Positions 17,463-25,692 of a stretch of 52,463 nucleotides of DNA are shown here, one piece after another (position 1 is the first letter of the stretch; each line of letters opens with the position of its first letter). The stretch spans positions 1-52,463 of the forward strand of contig PFCD01000014.1 of the NCBI GenBank assembly GCA_002778455.1, in the 5' to 3' direction. Source of the DNA: Candidatus Micrarchaeota archaeon CG10_big_fil_rev_8_21_14_0_10_45_29 (GTDB taxonomy: Archaea; Micrarchaeota; Micrarchaeia; Anstonellales; Anstonellaceae). Position numbers and translations under genes: made by a program. The notes beneath the pieces were generated by a model. The model did not search any database and was not told the DNA's origin. It saw nothing but the letters and a program-made list of their open reading frames with translations.

Positions 17463-17589
17463 GCAATCAAAACAAATAGATAGTTTATAAATTTAACTTT
17501 GCCTCCTTTTCCCAGCAAATTATCCGAAACTACACAAAGAAAAAATAAAATTTTCAAAAGGGAAAAAACCCGTGCCTAAATGCCTGGGG

Positions 17590-17676
17590 GCAAATTTGCC
17601 AAAAATGCGGGCGCAAGATTTTTTTCGAAAAAACCGCTTACCTGAATATCCACGGAAGCAAATTTGCCAAAAATGC
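17590..17676. repeat. 19-bp direct repeat at the 3' end of the protease gene
   Basis: GCAAATTTGCCAAAAATGC occurs at 17590-17608 and at 17658-17676, 68 bp apart. The second copy lies in the last codons of the protease gene. Similarity extends about 15 bp further to the left with mismatches, suggesting an old partial duplication of the gene's 3' end into the spacer. Confidence 0.6.
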
Positions 17677-19239
17677 TGCAGAGACGATAATGGAAACTGC
17701 AAAAGAAATCCTCTTGTTTCCAACGCCGGCGTCCATCAGCCTCTGCCCGTCAAAAAGCGGAATCGGCAACAAATTCACCACGCCAACAACCATGTTAAGC
17801 GCAAACGTGAGCGCAAGAATGTTTAGGAAAAATTCAACCCAGCCCCAGCCCTGCTTAAAGGCATACCTAAAGCCAAGCCCTGTTTTCTCCACCAATCTCA
17901 TCTCGACTCCCACTTTTCCCTCTTCATTCACAACTCTCTCAAACTCTCCAAAGCTTGTTTGCACGGCTACGCTCTCCCCGGGCGCAAAGCTCAAATTCTG
18001 CCCGGAGTAATCAATTCCGCCAATTGAATACACCACTGCCCCTTTAGGCAAATTCCCATCCATCACTTTCCAGCCGCTAAGCCGCAAATCCTCTGTGCCT
18101 GCAATGGCAACTGTTAGCAAAAAGAAAAACAGCATGCAAGTCACAAGGTTTGCCGCGCTTCCTGCCACCAGCACCCGGTTTTCCTTGTATTTCTCTATTT
18201 TCTCAAGCTCTTTCTCATCAGGATCAACAAACGCGCCAAAAGGAAGTATTCCGAAAAACACCACGCCCGCAGAATCCAGCCTCACATTCGCAATTCTTGC
18301 AAGAAGCGCGTGCGCCATCTCATGCACCACCAAAAGAATGGAGAGCGCAATTATTCCCTCTACAAAAGGCAAATTAACTCCCGGAATTATGGGCGCGCCT
18401 CCGGGAGGCGGCAGCCCGTCAATATTAAATTCCCCGCCCGTTGCAAATGCCACAATTGCGGCAAAAATTTTCCCAAGCACTGCAGGCAAAGTTATGGCAG
18501 CATAAAAAATAAGGGAAATTGTTATTGAGCCGGCAAGCCCTCCAAATATCATCACAAAAAGCATTGCTATGGAAAATAAAGGCACAACAATTTCCTCTTC
18601 CCCGACTTCAAGAGGCACCTGCCCGAATGAGCTAAAATTCTCGCGCAAATGCACCGAAGCCCCGCTAAAATCCCCGCCGGAGAGCATCCCTGTTATAACA
18701 GACATTGCAAAAGGGGCGACAAATAATGAAAATGCAATAAGCAAAACCATCCCGCCAGCATACATTATTGCAAGGCGCGCGGGCTTTTTCTGCTCTTTTC
18801 CAAGCAAAAGGATGCTAAAGAGCCCGTAGCCGAGCACAAGCCCGATATCTGAGAGCGCAATCCAAATATCCGCGTATTTGTGCGCTATCCTGTCTATGTA
18901 AGCAAGAGTGCTCCTGTTTTTGAAAAGTATAATCCCCCAAAAGCCTTCCCAGCCCATCCAGCCCCGCATCGCCTCCCCGCAAAAAAGAAAAAGCAGTATT
19001 GAAACAATAAATGCGCCCATTGCCGAAAGCCCTGCGCCCAATATAAGCGAGAATAAGTATGCGCTTGCCAAAATAATTATCGCAAGCCCTGCTAATTTTG
19101 CATTTTTATCCTTGGGGGAAACAGATGCGAAAAATTCACGAAACGGACGTGTTGCATCCGAGAGCTCCCATTTTGCAGGGGGTTTATTCTCTTTTTCATC
19201 AGAGTTTTTCAAGTGAGGGCTCTTGTTTTGCTTGTTCAT
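17638..19239 (-). CDS. Site-2 protease family intramembrane zinc metalloprotease (M50)
   Basis: 533 residues with a charged cytosolic N-terminus of about 45 residues followed by multiple transmembrane helices. The zinc motif H-E-M-A-H is at residues 306-310 inside the helix I-L-L-V-V-H-E-M-A-H-A-L-L-A-R. The third ligand motif L-F-D-G (D about 497) lies in V-N-L-L-P-I-P-L-F-D-G. A PDZ-like region sits between them. S2P enzymes cut membrane-embedded substrates such as anti-sigma factors or transcription factors. The roughly 300-residue membrane region before H-E-M-A-H is long, as in several archaeal members. The substrate is unknown. Confidence 0.92.
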   Translation of the reverse strand: MNKQNKSPHLKNSDEKENKPPAKWELSDATRPFREFFASVSPKDKNAKLAGLAIIILASAYLFSLILGAGLSAMGAFIVSILLFLFCGEAMRGWMGWEGFWGIILFKNRSTLAYIDRIAHKYADIWIALSDIGLVLGYGLFSILLLGKEQKKPARLAIMYAGGMVLLIAFSLFVAPFAMSVITGMLSGGDFSGASVHLRENFSSFGQVPLEVGEEEIVVPLFSIAMLFVMIFGGLAGSITISLIFYAAITLPAVLGKIFAAIVAFATGGEFNIDGLPPPGGAPIIPGVNLPFVEGIIALSILLVVHEMAHALLARIANVRLDSAGVVFFGILPFGAFVDPDEKELEKIEKYKENRVLVAGSAANLVTCMLFFFLLTVAIAGTEDLRLSGWKVMDGNLPKGAVVYSIGGIDYSGQNLSFAPGESVAVQTSFGEFERVVNEEGKVGVEMRLVEKTGLGFRYAFKQGWGWVEFFLNILALTFALNMVVGVVNLLPIPLFDGQRLMDAGVGNKRISFAVSIIVSAAFLANLLPWIFR

Positions 19240-19334
19240 AGGCTTTAATGTGCATCATAATCAATAATAAGCATTTGTTTGCAAATCCTTTCATAGCGGC
19301 TATGGGTTTTTGATAAAATTTTTGCGGTGTTTTT

Positions 19335-19829
19335 ATGGATTGCGAAATATGCGGAACAAAACTGGAAGATGACGAATATTTTCTAATAATGGTAGAAGGG
19401 GCAAAAATGAAAGTATGCCATGATTGCCGCGGCTCAGGCAAATTGCTGCACTCCATAAACCGCCCTTCCCCCCAAAACCCCCTCACCCGCCAGGCAAGGG
19501 CTCCTTCCGCCCCGAAAGAGGAATTCGAGCTTGTGGAAGGCTTTGGAAAAAAAATGCAAGCCGCCAGAAATTCCATGGGCTTGCCGTTAAAAGTATTGGC
19601 AGAAAAATTGGCAGAAAAAGAATCCTTTCTTGACAGGGTGGAAAAAGAGCGCACCCACCCCTCCATAGCGCTTGCGAAAAGAATAGAAAAAGAGCTTGGC
19701 ATAAAGCTTGTTGAGGATGCAACCCCAACATCCGGCGGGGATGTGGAGGAACTGCTGAAAAAATCCTCCAAAACAAAAGGGCTTACTTTAGGGGACATTT
19801 TGGAAATTGAGAAAAAGAAGAAAAAATAG
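19335..19829 (+). CDS. Archaeal MBF1 (multiprotein bridging factor 1)
   Basis: 164 residues. It begins with a zinc ribbon (M-D-C-E-I-C-G ... C-H-D-C, residues 3-36), then a flexible basic linker, then a Cro/C1-type HTH from about residue 72 (G-K-K-M-Q-A-A-R-N-S-M-G-L-P-L-K-V-L-A-E-K-L-A-E-K). That order is diagnostic of archaeal MBF1, which binds ribosomes and influences translation or transcription. GCGGTG lies just before the ATG. A strong hairpin follows the stop. Confidence 0.93.
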   Translation: MDCEICGTKLEDDEYFLIMVEGAKMKVCHDCRGSGKLLHSINRPSPQNPLTRQARAPSAPKEEFELVEGFGKKMQAARNSMGLPLKVLAEKLAEKESFLDRVEKERTHPSIALAKRIEKELGIKLVEDATPTSGGDVEELLKKSSKTKGLTLGDILEIEKKKKK

Positions 19830-19840
19830 ACAAACCTCAT

Positions 19841-19919
19841 AGGGGGGCTGCCGCCCCCCTCGCGGTTTTTCGCTCAAGTCGCTTGCGACTTGGCGCACCA
19901 AGGCGCCCAAAGCGCCTTG
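19841..19919 (+). other. Three consecutive hairpins in a GC-rich spacer
   Basis: Hairpin 1: AGGGGGGC-TGCC-GCCCCCCT (19841-19860). Hairpin 2: CAAGTCGC-TT-GCGACTTG (19875-19892). Hairpin 3: CAAGGCGC-CCAAA-GCGCCTTG (19899-19919). A weaker CTCGA/TCGAG pair follows (19925-19952). The first may terminate MBF1 transcription. The rest of the 187-bp gap before FEN1 holds no gene. The spacing suggests a palindromic repeat element or a structured RNA. Confidence 0.6.
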
Positions 19920-20040
19920 TTTGCCTCGATTTCCCCTTCATCCCCCGTCGAGTTAAGTTTCATTTGCAGGGCATTTTTATAAAAAAGAAAAAGCGTTTGC
20001 AGTTAAAAATATTGGCGTGTTTTTGTTAATAGGTTTTTTT

Positions 20041-21096
20041 ATGGGATGCGATTTGGGCGATTTGGCGGATTCAAAAGAGATTTCTTTCACTTACCTCTCA
20101 AACAGAGTTTTGGCGGTTGATGCATACAACACCCTCTACCAATTCCTCTCATCAATCAGGGGGGCGGACGGCACCCCTTTAATGGATAGCAAAGGAAGGC
20201 TTACGGGGCATCTTACAGGATTATTTTACCGCACAGTAAAATGGCTTGAGGCTGGGATAAAGCCTGTCTTTATATTTGACGGCAAGCCCCCGGAATTAAA
20301 GGCAAAAACATTGCAAGAGAGGCGGGAGAGAAAAGAGGAGGCAAAAAAGAAAATGCAAAAAGCGCTGGATGAGGGCGATATTGAGGATGCAAGAAAATAT
20401 GCCCAGCAAACAAGCAAACTAACCCCTGAGATGGCAAAGCATGCAAAATCCCTTCTTGATGCGATGGGAATTCCTCACATACAGGCGCCCTCGGAAGGGG
20501 AGGCAGAGGCTGCGGATTTGGCAAAAAGAAAAATCGCATGGTGCGCCGCGTCACAGGATTTTGACTCCCTTCTTTTCGGAAGCCCCCTGCTTTTGAGAAA
20601 CCTCTCAACTACCGGGAGGCGAAAAGTGCCAAGAAAAAATACTTATATTCAAATAGAGCCACAGCTAATTTCTCTTGAGGATACGCTTAAAAAAAACGAA
20701 TTAACCCAATACCAGCTTATCTGGCTTGGCATCTTATCAGGCACCGACTTTAACAAAGGAATACACGGGATAGGGCCAAAAAAAGGGCTAAAGCTTGTTG
20801 CAGGGGCAAAATCTTTCAAAGAAGTAATATCGCGCCTTCCGCCCTCAATAAAAGAGAAAAGTGAAATGGACGAAATAAGCGGGCTTGAGAATTGGGAAGA
20901 AATAGAAGAATTTTTCCTAAAGCCCCCTGTCACAGGCACCCAAAAAATAGATTTCTCAACTCCAAATGCCGGGAAAATAACCTCCCTTCTCTGCGACGAA
21001 TTCGACTTTTCCAAGGAAAGAGTTGAGCGCACATTAAATGCATTTGAAAAAAAGAGGGAAGAGAGCGGCGGGCAGACTACTTTGGGGGACTGGTAA
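20041..21096 (+). CDS. fen: Flap endonuclease 1 (FEN1)
   Basis: 351 residues. FEN1 cleaves 5' flaps during Okazaki-fragment maturation and repair. The frame opens at 20017, but family members need an N-terminal Met-Gly (M-G-C-D-L-G-D-L), so the ATG at 20041 is chosen. Metal-binding acidic residues are seen at D27 (L-A-V-D-A-Y-N-T), D-G-K-P-P near residue 80, E-G-E-A-E-A near 150, S-Q-D-F-D-S-L near 173, and G-T-D-F-N-K-G-I-H-G-I-G-P with the helix-hairpin-helix. It ends in Q-T-T-L-G-D-W, a PIP box for PCNA. A TTTTTATAAAA box at about 19974-19984 is a candidate promoter. Confidence 0.96.
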   Translation: MGCDLGDLADSKEISFTYLSNRVLAVDAYNTLYQFLSSIRGADGTPLMDSKGRLTGHLTGLFYRTVKWLEAGIKPVFIFDGKPPELKAKTLQERRERKEEAKKKMQKALDEGDIEDARKYAQQTSKLTPEMAKHAKSLLDAMGIPHIQAPSEGEAEAADLAKRKIAWCAASQDFDSLLFGSPLLLRNLSTTGRRKVPRKNTYIQIEPQLISLEDTLKKNELTQYQLIWLGILSGTDFNKGIHGIGPKKGLKLVAGAKSFKEVISRLPPSIKEKSEMDEISGLENWEEIEEFFLKPPVTGTQKIDFSTPNAGKITSLLCDEFDFSKERVERTLNAFEKKREESGGQTTLGDW

Positions 21097-21098
21097 CT

Positions 21099-21623
21099 TC
21101 AAATTCCAAAAAGCCTGCTTACAAAGCCGGAAATTCCTGTATTTAATTTTTTAATTTCGTTATCATGCGCGCGTATATAATCTTTTGTAGCATCATCGTA
21201 TCCTTGCAAATAGTTAAGCGCATCCTCAAATATTTTGGAGTATTTCATCTCTGTTTCAAGCGCTCGTGAAAATTTATTTGCCTTGTAAATTTTAGCCTCA
21301 AGCTCTTTTCCATCAGTGCTATTCTTTTTGATAAGTTTTGCTTCCGGCACCCCGAAATTTGCAGGCTGTTTTGAGAGAAATTCTTGCATAAGCCCGCTTT
21401 TGAACCTGTCTTTTATGGTGTTGTCGTGCCTCTCTTGATTGTCCTTCTTCAAGTCATCCAAAAGCCCGAGTGCCCTATAAAGCTTTTTATCAAAATCAAA
21501 TTCTTTCATGCTTTTTGCGTTCTCCTCAAGCAAAACCGAAATCTTGTTGAAGTTTGCAATTTTTGCCTTAAGCGCAGAGCTATCTGTTGGGGATGGCTCT
21601 AAGCGTATTATTTGTGTTTTCAT
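21099..21623 (-). CDS. Hypothetical charged helical protein
   Basis: 174 residues from the ATG at 21623 (a TTG would add five). No family recognised. The composition is rich in K, E, D and A with long predicted helices and no membrane segment or signal peptide. It is convergent with FEN1, the stops being separated by 2 nt. A CTTTATAAAA box at 21644-21653 lies about 26 nt upstream of 21623, consistent with a leaderless transcript. Confidence 0.75.
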   Translation of the reverse strand: MKTQIIRLEPSPTDSSALKAKIANFNKISVLLEENAKSMKEFDFDKKLYRALGLLDDLKKDNQERHDNTIKDRFKSGLMQEFLSKQPANFGVPEAKLIKKNSTDGKELEAKIYKANKFSRALETEMKYSKIFEDALNYLQGYDDATKDYIRAHDNEIKKLNTGISGFVSRLFGI

Positions 21624-21700
21624 GTTATCCTTACTCAACTATCCTTTATAAAACCCTACTATTAACCATAATTAGCCACATAACAAGCACACGTGCGGCT

Positions 21701-22090
21701 TTATCCCAAAACCTCAACTTCCACTTCATCCCCATCCGATAATTTGTATTTCTCTCGCATATTTTCGGCGCACACAAATTCCGCCACTTCTGCAGGATGC
21801 ATGTTTATCCCCGGAAAAACAAGAGCCCCTTCACTGCCCCTTATCTTTGCTTTGCATGCTTTTATGCCGCAATACTCTTTTCCCTCGTGCGCAAATCCCG
21901 AAATTTTTATTTTGGCATCTTTTTTAATCTCCAAAAGCTTTGGCGCATCTTCCTCTCTAAGCACGATATTCAGGGTTCCCTCGTAAGGCTCAACGCCCAA
22001 AACATCCAAAAACCCTCTCTTATATTGCTGCAAAGAGAGAAAATGCCTGCCCTCGCCCAGCCCGGCTATAACTTTTCCTTTCAAACCCAT
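21701..22090 (-). CDS. ribK: CTP-dependent riboflavin kinase (DUF120 family)
   Basis: 129 residues, the size of the stand-alone archaeal enzyme that phosphorylates riboflavin to FMN using CTP. Family features are visible: L-K-G-K-V-I-A-G-L-G-E-G near the N-terminus, P-Y-E-G-T-L-N-I-V-L, and H-P-A-E-V-A-E-F near residue 100. The sequence starts directly with the kinase domain and lacks the N-terminal HTH found in the fused regulator-kinase RbkR of many archaea. It is about 6 kb from the rib cluster at 28-32 kb, which supplies its substrate. Confidence 0.93.
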   Translation of the reverse strand: MGLKGKVIAGLGEGRHFLSLQQYKRGFLDVLGVEPYEGTLNIVLREEDAPKLLEIKKDAKIKISGFAHEGKEYCGIKACKAKIRGSEGALVFPGINMHPAEVAEFVCAENMREKYKLSDGDEVEVEVLG

Positions 22091-22115
22091 GCGCTCACTT
22101 CATAAATTAGCAAAA

Positions 22116-22178
22116 AGGTCTCAGACGCTGTTAGCCTCATCATAAAATCAGAGGTTGTTCATAAATCATCACAGACCT
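22116..22178 (-). ncRNA. C/D box guide sRNA
   Basis: Read on the minus strand: 5' stem AGGTCT, C box GTGATGA (22172-22166), a 14-nt guide, D' box CTGA (22151-22148), a TTTT spacer, C' box ATGATGA (22143-22137), a 12-nt guide GGCTAACAGCGT, D box CTGA (22124-22121), 3' stem AGACCT (overlapping the D box), then a T run. All four boxes match consensus and the 6-bp terminal stem is perfect. Such RNAs guide 2'-O-methylation by fibrillarin with Nop5 and L7Ae. The D guide would pair with ACGCUGUUAGCC; the target was not identified. A TATA box sits 25 nt upstream. Confidence 0.88.
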
Positions 22179-22198
22179 ATTATCTATTGCATTTGGGG

Positions 22199-22207
22199 CT
22201 TTATAAG
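22199..22207 (-). promoter_or_regulatory. TATA box of the C/D sRNA
   Basis: On the minus strand CTTATAAAG is centred at about 22203, 25 nt upstream of the predicted RNA 5' end at 22178. It supports independent transcription of the sRNA. Confidence 0.65.
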
Positions 22208-22224
22208 ATTGGCTAATGCAAAAA

Positions 22225-22671
22225 TTAGCAGCTTGAGTTTATCATTATATGCACAGGCTCTGTTGCATTATATTCAATTTTAATCCTGTATTTTCCGGGC
22301 ATGGAAGGCCATTGCCCGCAGACAGGGGCGCGCGAAACTGAAAATACGTCCCCTTCGGTGAGCAAATTAATCGCAATTGTCTTTCTTTTGCCCCAATCCG
22401 GCTGTTCTGTGTTGTTTCCAATAAAAGAGGCGGAAATATTTGCGCTCATAGGCACTTCAATCCACACATCTTTTGAGGCGCCGTCCCCTCCCAAATATAC
22501 TTCATTTACTGCCTGTGACAAATCCCTCACGGTTGCTTGCGCGATATTTTTATCCCTTGCCGACTGGCCCGCAACCGCATTAGACGGAAGCACGGCAGCC
22601 AAAACCGAGAGCACAATCACTGCCGCACCAAAGATGACAAGAAGCTCAACCGTTGTTTGGGCAAGCTTCAT
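22225..22671 (-). CDS. Class III signal peptide (pilin-like) protein
   Basis: 148 residues. The N-terminus M-K-L-A-Q-T-T-V-E-L-L-V-I-F-G-A-A-V-I-V fits the archaeal class III signal peptide: a short basic n-region, then Q-x-[ST]-x-E, then a hydrophobic helix. It would be cleaved before Q5 by an EppA/PibD-type peptidase. Residues 30-148 are a beta-rich extracellular domain with two cysteines (C118, C148) that could form a disulfide. AAGGAG lies just before the ATG. Its start overlaps the stop of the upstream membrane-protein gene, so the two are translationally coupled. A surface filament or envelope complex is the likely destination. Confidence 0.85.
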   Translation of the reverse strand: MKLAQTTVELLVIFGAAVIVLSVLAAVLPSNAVAGQSARDKNIAQATVRDLSQAVNEVYLGGDGASKDVWIEVPMSANISASFIGNNTEQPDWGKRKTIAINLLTEGDVFSVSRAPVCGQWPSMPGKYRIKIEYNATEPVHIMINSSC

Positions 22672-23582
22672 TTTCTCCTTCTCTTTTTCTTTGCAGGCAC
22701 CGCCTTTTTAGCAGGCGCGATTGCTCTCACGCCTGCGCCCTTTACAAAGAATGCAAATACGCCTGCCATATATACCATGGTGAATGCCTCTATAAGCACA
22801 AGAAACACAACAACCACAAGCATAAGAATGGCAACTATGCCAAGAATCACGCCTTCGCCAAAGCCGCCTGCTACAATGATGGCTCCAAGTGCAAAGAGCA
22901 AAAGCATGGCGATTGCCTGCACAATGTTCATGGCAAAGGAAACTACCTGCCCCAGAAGATAACTTGCCAAAAACACCTCAAAGGTGTTTCCCTGTATTGC
23001 AGAGTGCGACTTTGAGGGCAAAACATTTTCTTTGCCCATTCCGGCAAGCATCATGTAATATGAGAAGCATGTCCTCAATTTGTGCGCATACACTGCCAGC
23101 AGCCATGCGAATATGCCTACGCCTATAAGCGCAAATCCAAGCCCGGCAGCGCCTGCCAATACTGCCGCTATTCCAAGCAAAACAGCCGCAACAGTCGGCG
23201 CAAGAAGCCGCTTGTCATACCAGCAGCTTATGTTTACAACGTACATTCTTATTGAGAGCATAACCCAGTCAATAAGCTTTGGCATTTTTGCAACAGAGAC
23301 GCCCGCAAGCTGCATTCCCTTTCTCATCACTCTCATGCTCAAAAACATGGTTGCAAGCCCAAGCAAAATCGCGCCAACGGCAATTCCTGCCATCGCATCA
23401 AGCCCTAAATTAAAATTATATGCAAATCCGGCTTCCAGCAGGGGTATTCCCACAAAAGCCGCAATTGCGCCCAAAAACAAAAGGGAAACAACCATATACA
23501 ATGCAGACATTCCTATCAAATATTTGTCAGCAAATTTTTTGTATGATATGCCAAGCCCGCCCAAAACATTGTAGTCAGCCAT
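22668..23582 (-). CDS. Polytopic membrane protein, C-W-Y-D family, member 3
   Basis: 304 residues with about six hydrophobic helices and a very basic C-terminus (ending K-K-R-R-R-K). It shares with its two upstream neighbours the segment S-C-W-Y-D-K-R-L-L-A-P in the middle and G-N-T-F-E-V-F-L-A in the second half, so the three arose by duplication. No named family was recognised. GAGGTGA precedes the ATG at 23582 by 5 nt; a GTG at 23591 overlapping the previous stop is an alternative. The gene overlaps the pilin-like gene by 4 nt. The C-W-Y-D motif lies on a predicted interhelical loop, so it may be a binding or gating element. Confidence 0.85.
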   Translation of the reverse strand: MADYNVLGGLGISYKKFADKYLIGMSALYMVVSLLFLGAIAAFVGIPLLEAGFAYNFNLGLDAMAGIAVGAILLGLATMFLSMRVMRKGMQLAGVSVAKMPKLIDWVMLSIRMYVVNISCWYDKRLLAPTVAAVLLGIAAVLAGAAGLGFALIGVGIFAWLLAVYAHKLRTCFSYYMMLAGMGKENVLPSKSHSAIQGNTFEVFLASYLLGQVVSFAMNIVQAIAMLLLFALGAIIVAGGFGEGVILGIVAILMLVVVVFLVLIEAFTMVYMAGVFAFFVKGAGVRAIAPAKKAVPAKKKRRRK

Positions 23583-23587
23583 CATAA

Positions 23588-24472
23588 TCACCTCTTTTTG
23601 CCCCCCTGCGGGCAGTAAAATTTAAACACATTGGCAAAATATGCCTGATTTATCGCAATTGTTATCACAAGCAGCACAACAACAAGCACCAAATCAATTA
23701 TGGCGCCTATGCAGGGGATAAACGCAAGCGCAAACATTACAGCCCCCGCAATTGCCCAGAGCAGAAGCAAAAGTATAACAAACAAAATGCCTGCCAAAAA
23801 CACCTCAAACGTCTGCCCCTTAACAACATCAAATGATTTTTTGAGCGCATGCTGCTCCTGCGCCTCTCCGCGCAAAAGCATGTAATAGCCGAAGTAAGTT
23901 CTTGTGGAATGCACAATTGCCCCTATAAGCCAGGCAACAAGCCCGAGAAGAAGGAATACCGTCCCTCCAACAACCGCCAATTCATTTCCGTTTATGTTGT
24001 TTCCCTGCGGCACAAGCAAAGAGGTAAATACAAGCATAATGCAAAATGTTCCCAACGCAAGAAAGAGAGCCGCAGGCGCAAGAAGCCGCCTGTCATACCA
24101 GCAAAGCATATCAATTATCGCCTTTCTTGCGCTAAACACAAACCACTCCACTATTGAGGGGAGCTTTTGCCTCACTTTTATCGCATTCACTTCCATCCCT
24201 TTTGACATAAGGCGGGGGATAAGGTACATGGCAGCAATAATCACCACTACCGAGCTGCTGTTTCTAAATGAAATATCATCCAAGCCGCCGCCGCTCTGCC
24301 CCGCAATATACATCAGGGATACTAAAATTATGCCCATTATTACCATATCTGCAATAACAGCTCCAACCATTCCAAAAAAAGTAAAAGCACTCCATTTGAG
24401 AAGCTCGCCATCCCTAAAATTCTTGAAGGCAAACTTCACACCCTTTGCAACATCATAATATTTTTTTGCCAT
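23588..24472 (-). CDS. Polytopic membrane protein, C-W-Y-D family, member 2
   Basis: 294 residues with about six hydrophobic helices. The motif D-M-L-C-W-Y-D-R-R-L-L-A-P is at residues 121-133. A second conserved block, H-S-T-R-T-Y-F-G-Y-Y ... V-V-K-G-Q-T-F-E-V-F-L-A, is near 187-230. The N-terminal F-A-F-K-N-F-R-D-G-E-L-L-K-W aligns with A-M-E-N-I-A-D-K-E-T-L-K-W of member 1. The downstream frame starts within a few bases of its stop. The function is unknown. Confidence 0.85.
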   Translation of the reverse strand: MAKKYYDVAKGVKFAFKNFRDGELLKWSAFTFFGMVGAVIADMVIMGIILVSLMYIAGQSGGGLDDISFRNSSSVVVIIAAMYLIPRLMSKGMEVNAIKVRQKLPSIVEWFVFSARKAIIDMLCWYDRRLLAPAALFLALGTFCIMLVFTSLLVPQGNNINGNELAVVGGTVFLLLGLVAWLIGAIVHSTRTYFGYYMLLRGEAQEQHALKKSFDVVKGQTFEVFLAGILFVILLLLLWAIAGAVMFALAFIPCIGAIIDLVLVVVLLVITIAINQAYFANVFKFYCPQGGKKR

Positions 24473-24584
24473 AATACCACATACCTCTATGAATTAGCTA
24501 CAAACAGGCAAATTATAAAGCTTTCCACACGGCATAACAAATTTTCTCCCGCCGCCAAAAAATCTGCAAAGCAACATCGCCCAT

Positions 24585-25466
24585 CTACTCTTTTTTCCCA
24601 AGGCAAAACACGCGGAACATATCCGAATCAAACAAAATGTTGGCGGCGGCAACAAACATTGCCAAAACAACCGCAACAGGCAGCGCAAGCACCATTCCAA
24701 TCCCGCCTGTAAGAAAAGCTATTGCCATTACTGCAAGCTGCGCCATCTGCCCTATTGCCATCTGCGCAAAAAGCACTGCAATCGAAAATATTAAAAAAGG
24801 CAAAAACACCTCCAATGTCTGCCCCCGCACAACATGGTATGAGCCCTTTATGCTTTGCATATCTGTTTTTCCCTGCATAAATTCAAACCTTGCAAAGCGG
24901 GTTCTTACAGAATGAATATACATCGCAATAAACCAGCACCCTATAACAAGAATAAGCAAAGCCGCACCCGCAATGCCCCGCACAAAAGAATCCAATCCTG
25001 CATTTGCGCCAAGCCCGCCTCCGGCAAAGGCAGCAGAAGCCAAGCCCGCCCCTCCCGCCGCCTGCGCAAAATAGAACCCAATAAAAACAAATGCAAAAAC
25101 GGCAGCGGGCGCAAGCAATTTTTTGTCATACCAGCAAAGCAAGTCAATGAAAAATTTCTTTATGGTAAATAAAAGGTATTCTCCCACTCCCGGCACTCTC
25201 GCCACTTTTATTTTGCTTGCCCTCATGCTTGATGCCAAAAAGCGTATATACGCATAAAATTCTCCAATTAGCAAAGCTATGCAAGCAAAAAAAAGAAACA
25301 AAATTGCAAAAGGCGCAAAAACTTCTGCTCCAAAATACAAATAAGCAGGAACAACTATCGCCAAATAAGCGATTATTATCAAAAACGGAAGCACAACAGA
25401 AATTCCCGCCCATTTCAGGGTTTCCTTATCAGCAATATTTTCCATCGCCTCGCTCATTCCCTGCAT
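24585..25466 (-). CDS. Polytopic membrane protein, C-W-Y-D family, member 1
   Basis: About 293 residues from the ATG at 25466. The frame is open to an ATG at 25577, but alignment with member 2 (L-K-W-A versus L-K-W-S-A after a similar amphipathic stretch) suggests the shorter form. It has D-L-L-C-W-Y-D-K-K-L-L-A-P, H-S-V-R-T-R-F and V-V-R-G-Q-T-L-E-V-F-L-P. About six transmembrane helices are separated by a Gly/Ala-rich loop. A 112-bp gap separates it from member 2, so member 1 may be a separate unit or the first gene of the operon. Confidence 0.83.
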   Translation of the reverse strand: MQGMSEAMENIADKETLKWAGISVVLPFLIIIAYLAIVVPAYLYFGAEVFAPFAILFLFFACIALLIGEFYAYIRFLASSMRASKIKVARVPGVGEYLLFTIKKFFIDLLCWYDKKLLAPAAVFAFVFIGFYFAQAAGGAGLASAAFAGGGLGANAGLDSFVRGIAGAALLILVIGCWFIAMYIHSVRTRFARFEFMQGKTDMQSIKGSYHVVRGQTLEVFLPFLIFSIAVLFAQMAIGQMAQLAVMAIAFLTGGIGMVLALPVAVVLAMFVAAANILFDSDMFRVFCLGKKE

Positions 25467-25692
25467 TGCAATAGAGACGGTTTCTTTAAGCTTTATTTTG
25501 CGCGCCACCAAACCAACCAAAATTATTTTTTCAAACCTGCCTAACTTTGCCTTTTCAATCCACGGCAAAAACATCAAAGCAAGGGGGATTTTGCCCGCCT
25601 ATTCTTTTTCCGCACTGCTTTTTGCATTTCTCAGTTCTGTTTTGCAATTATTTTCTCTTCCCGCATTTTTTTGCCAAAACATATCGGCGCTC

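Noticed and set aside
19841-19919. tRNA gene
   Set aside because: Three hairpins are present but the T-loop sequence and CCA-side acceptor pairing of a tRNA are missing.
25467-25577. N-terminal extension of membrane protein member 1
   Set aside because: Paralogue 2 begins at the equivalent of the internal start, and no ribosome binding site precedes the upstream ATG; still possible.
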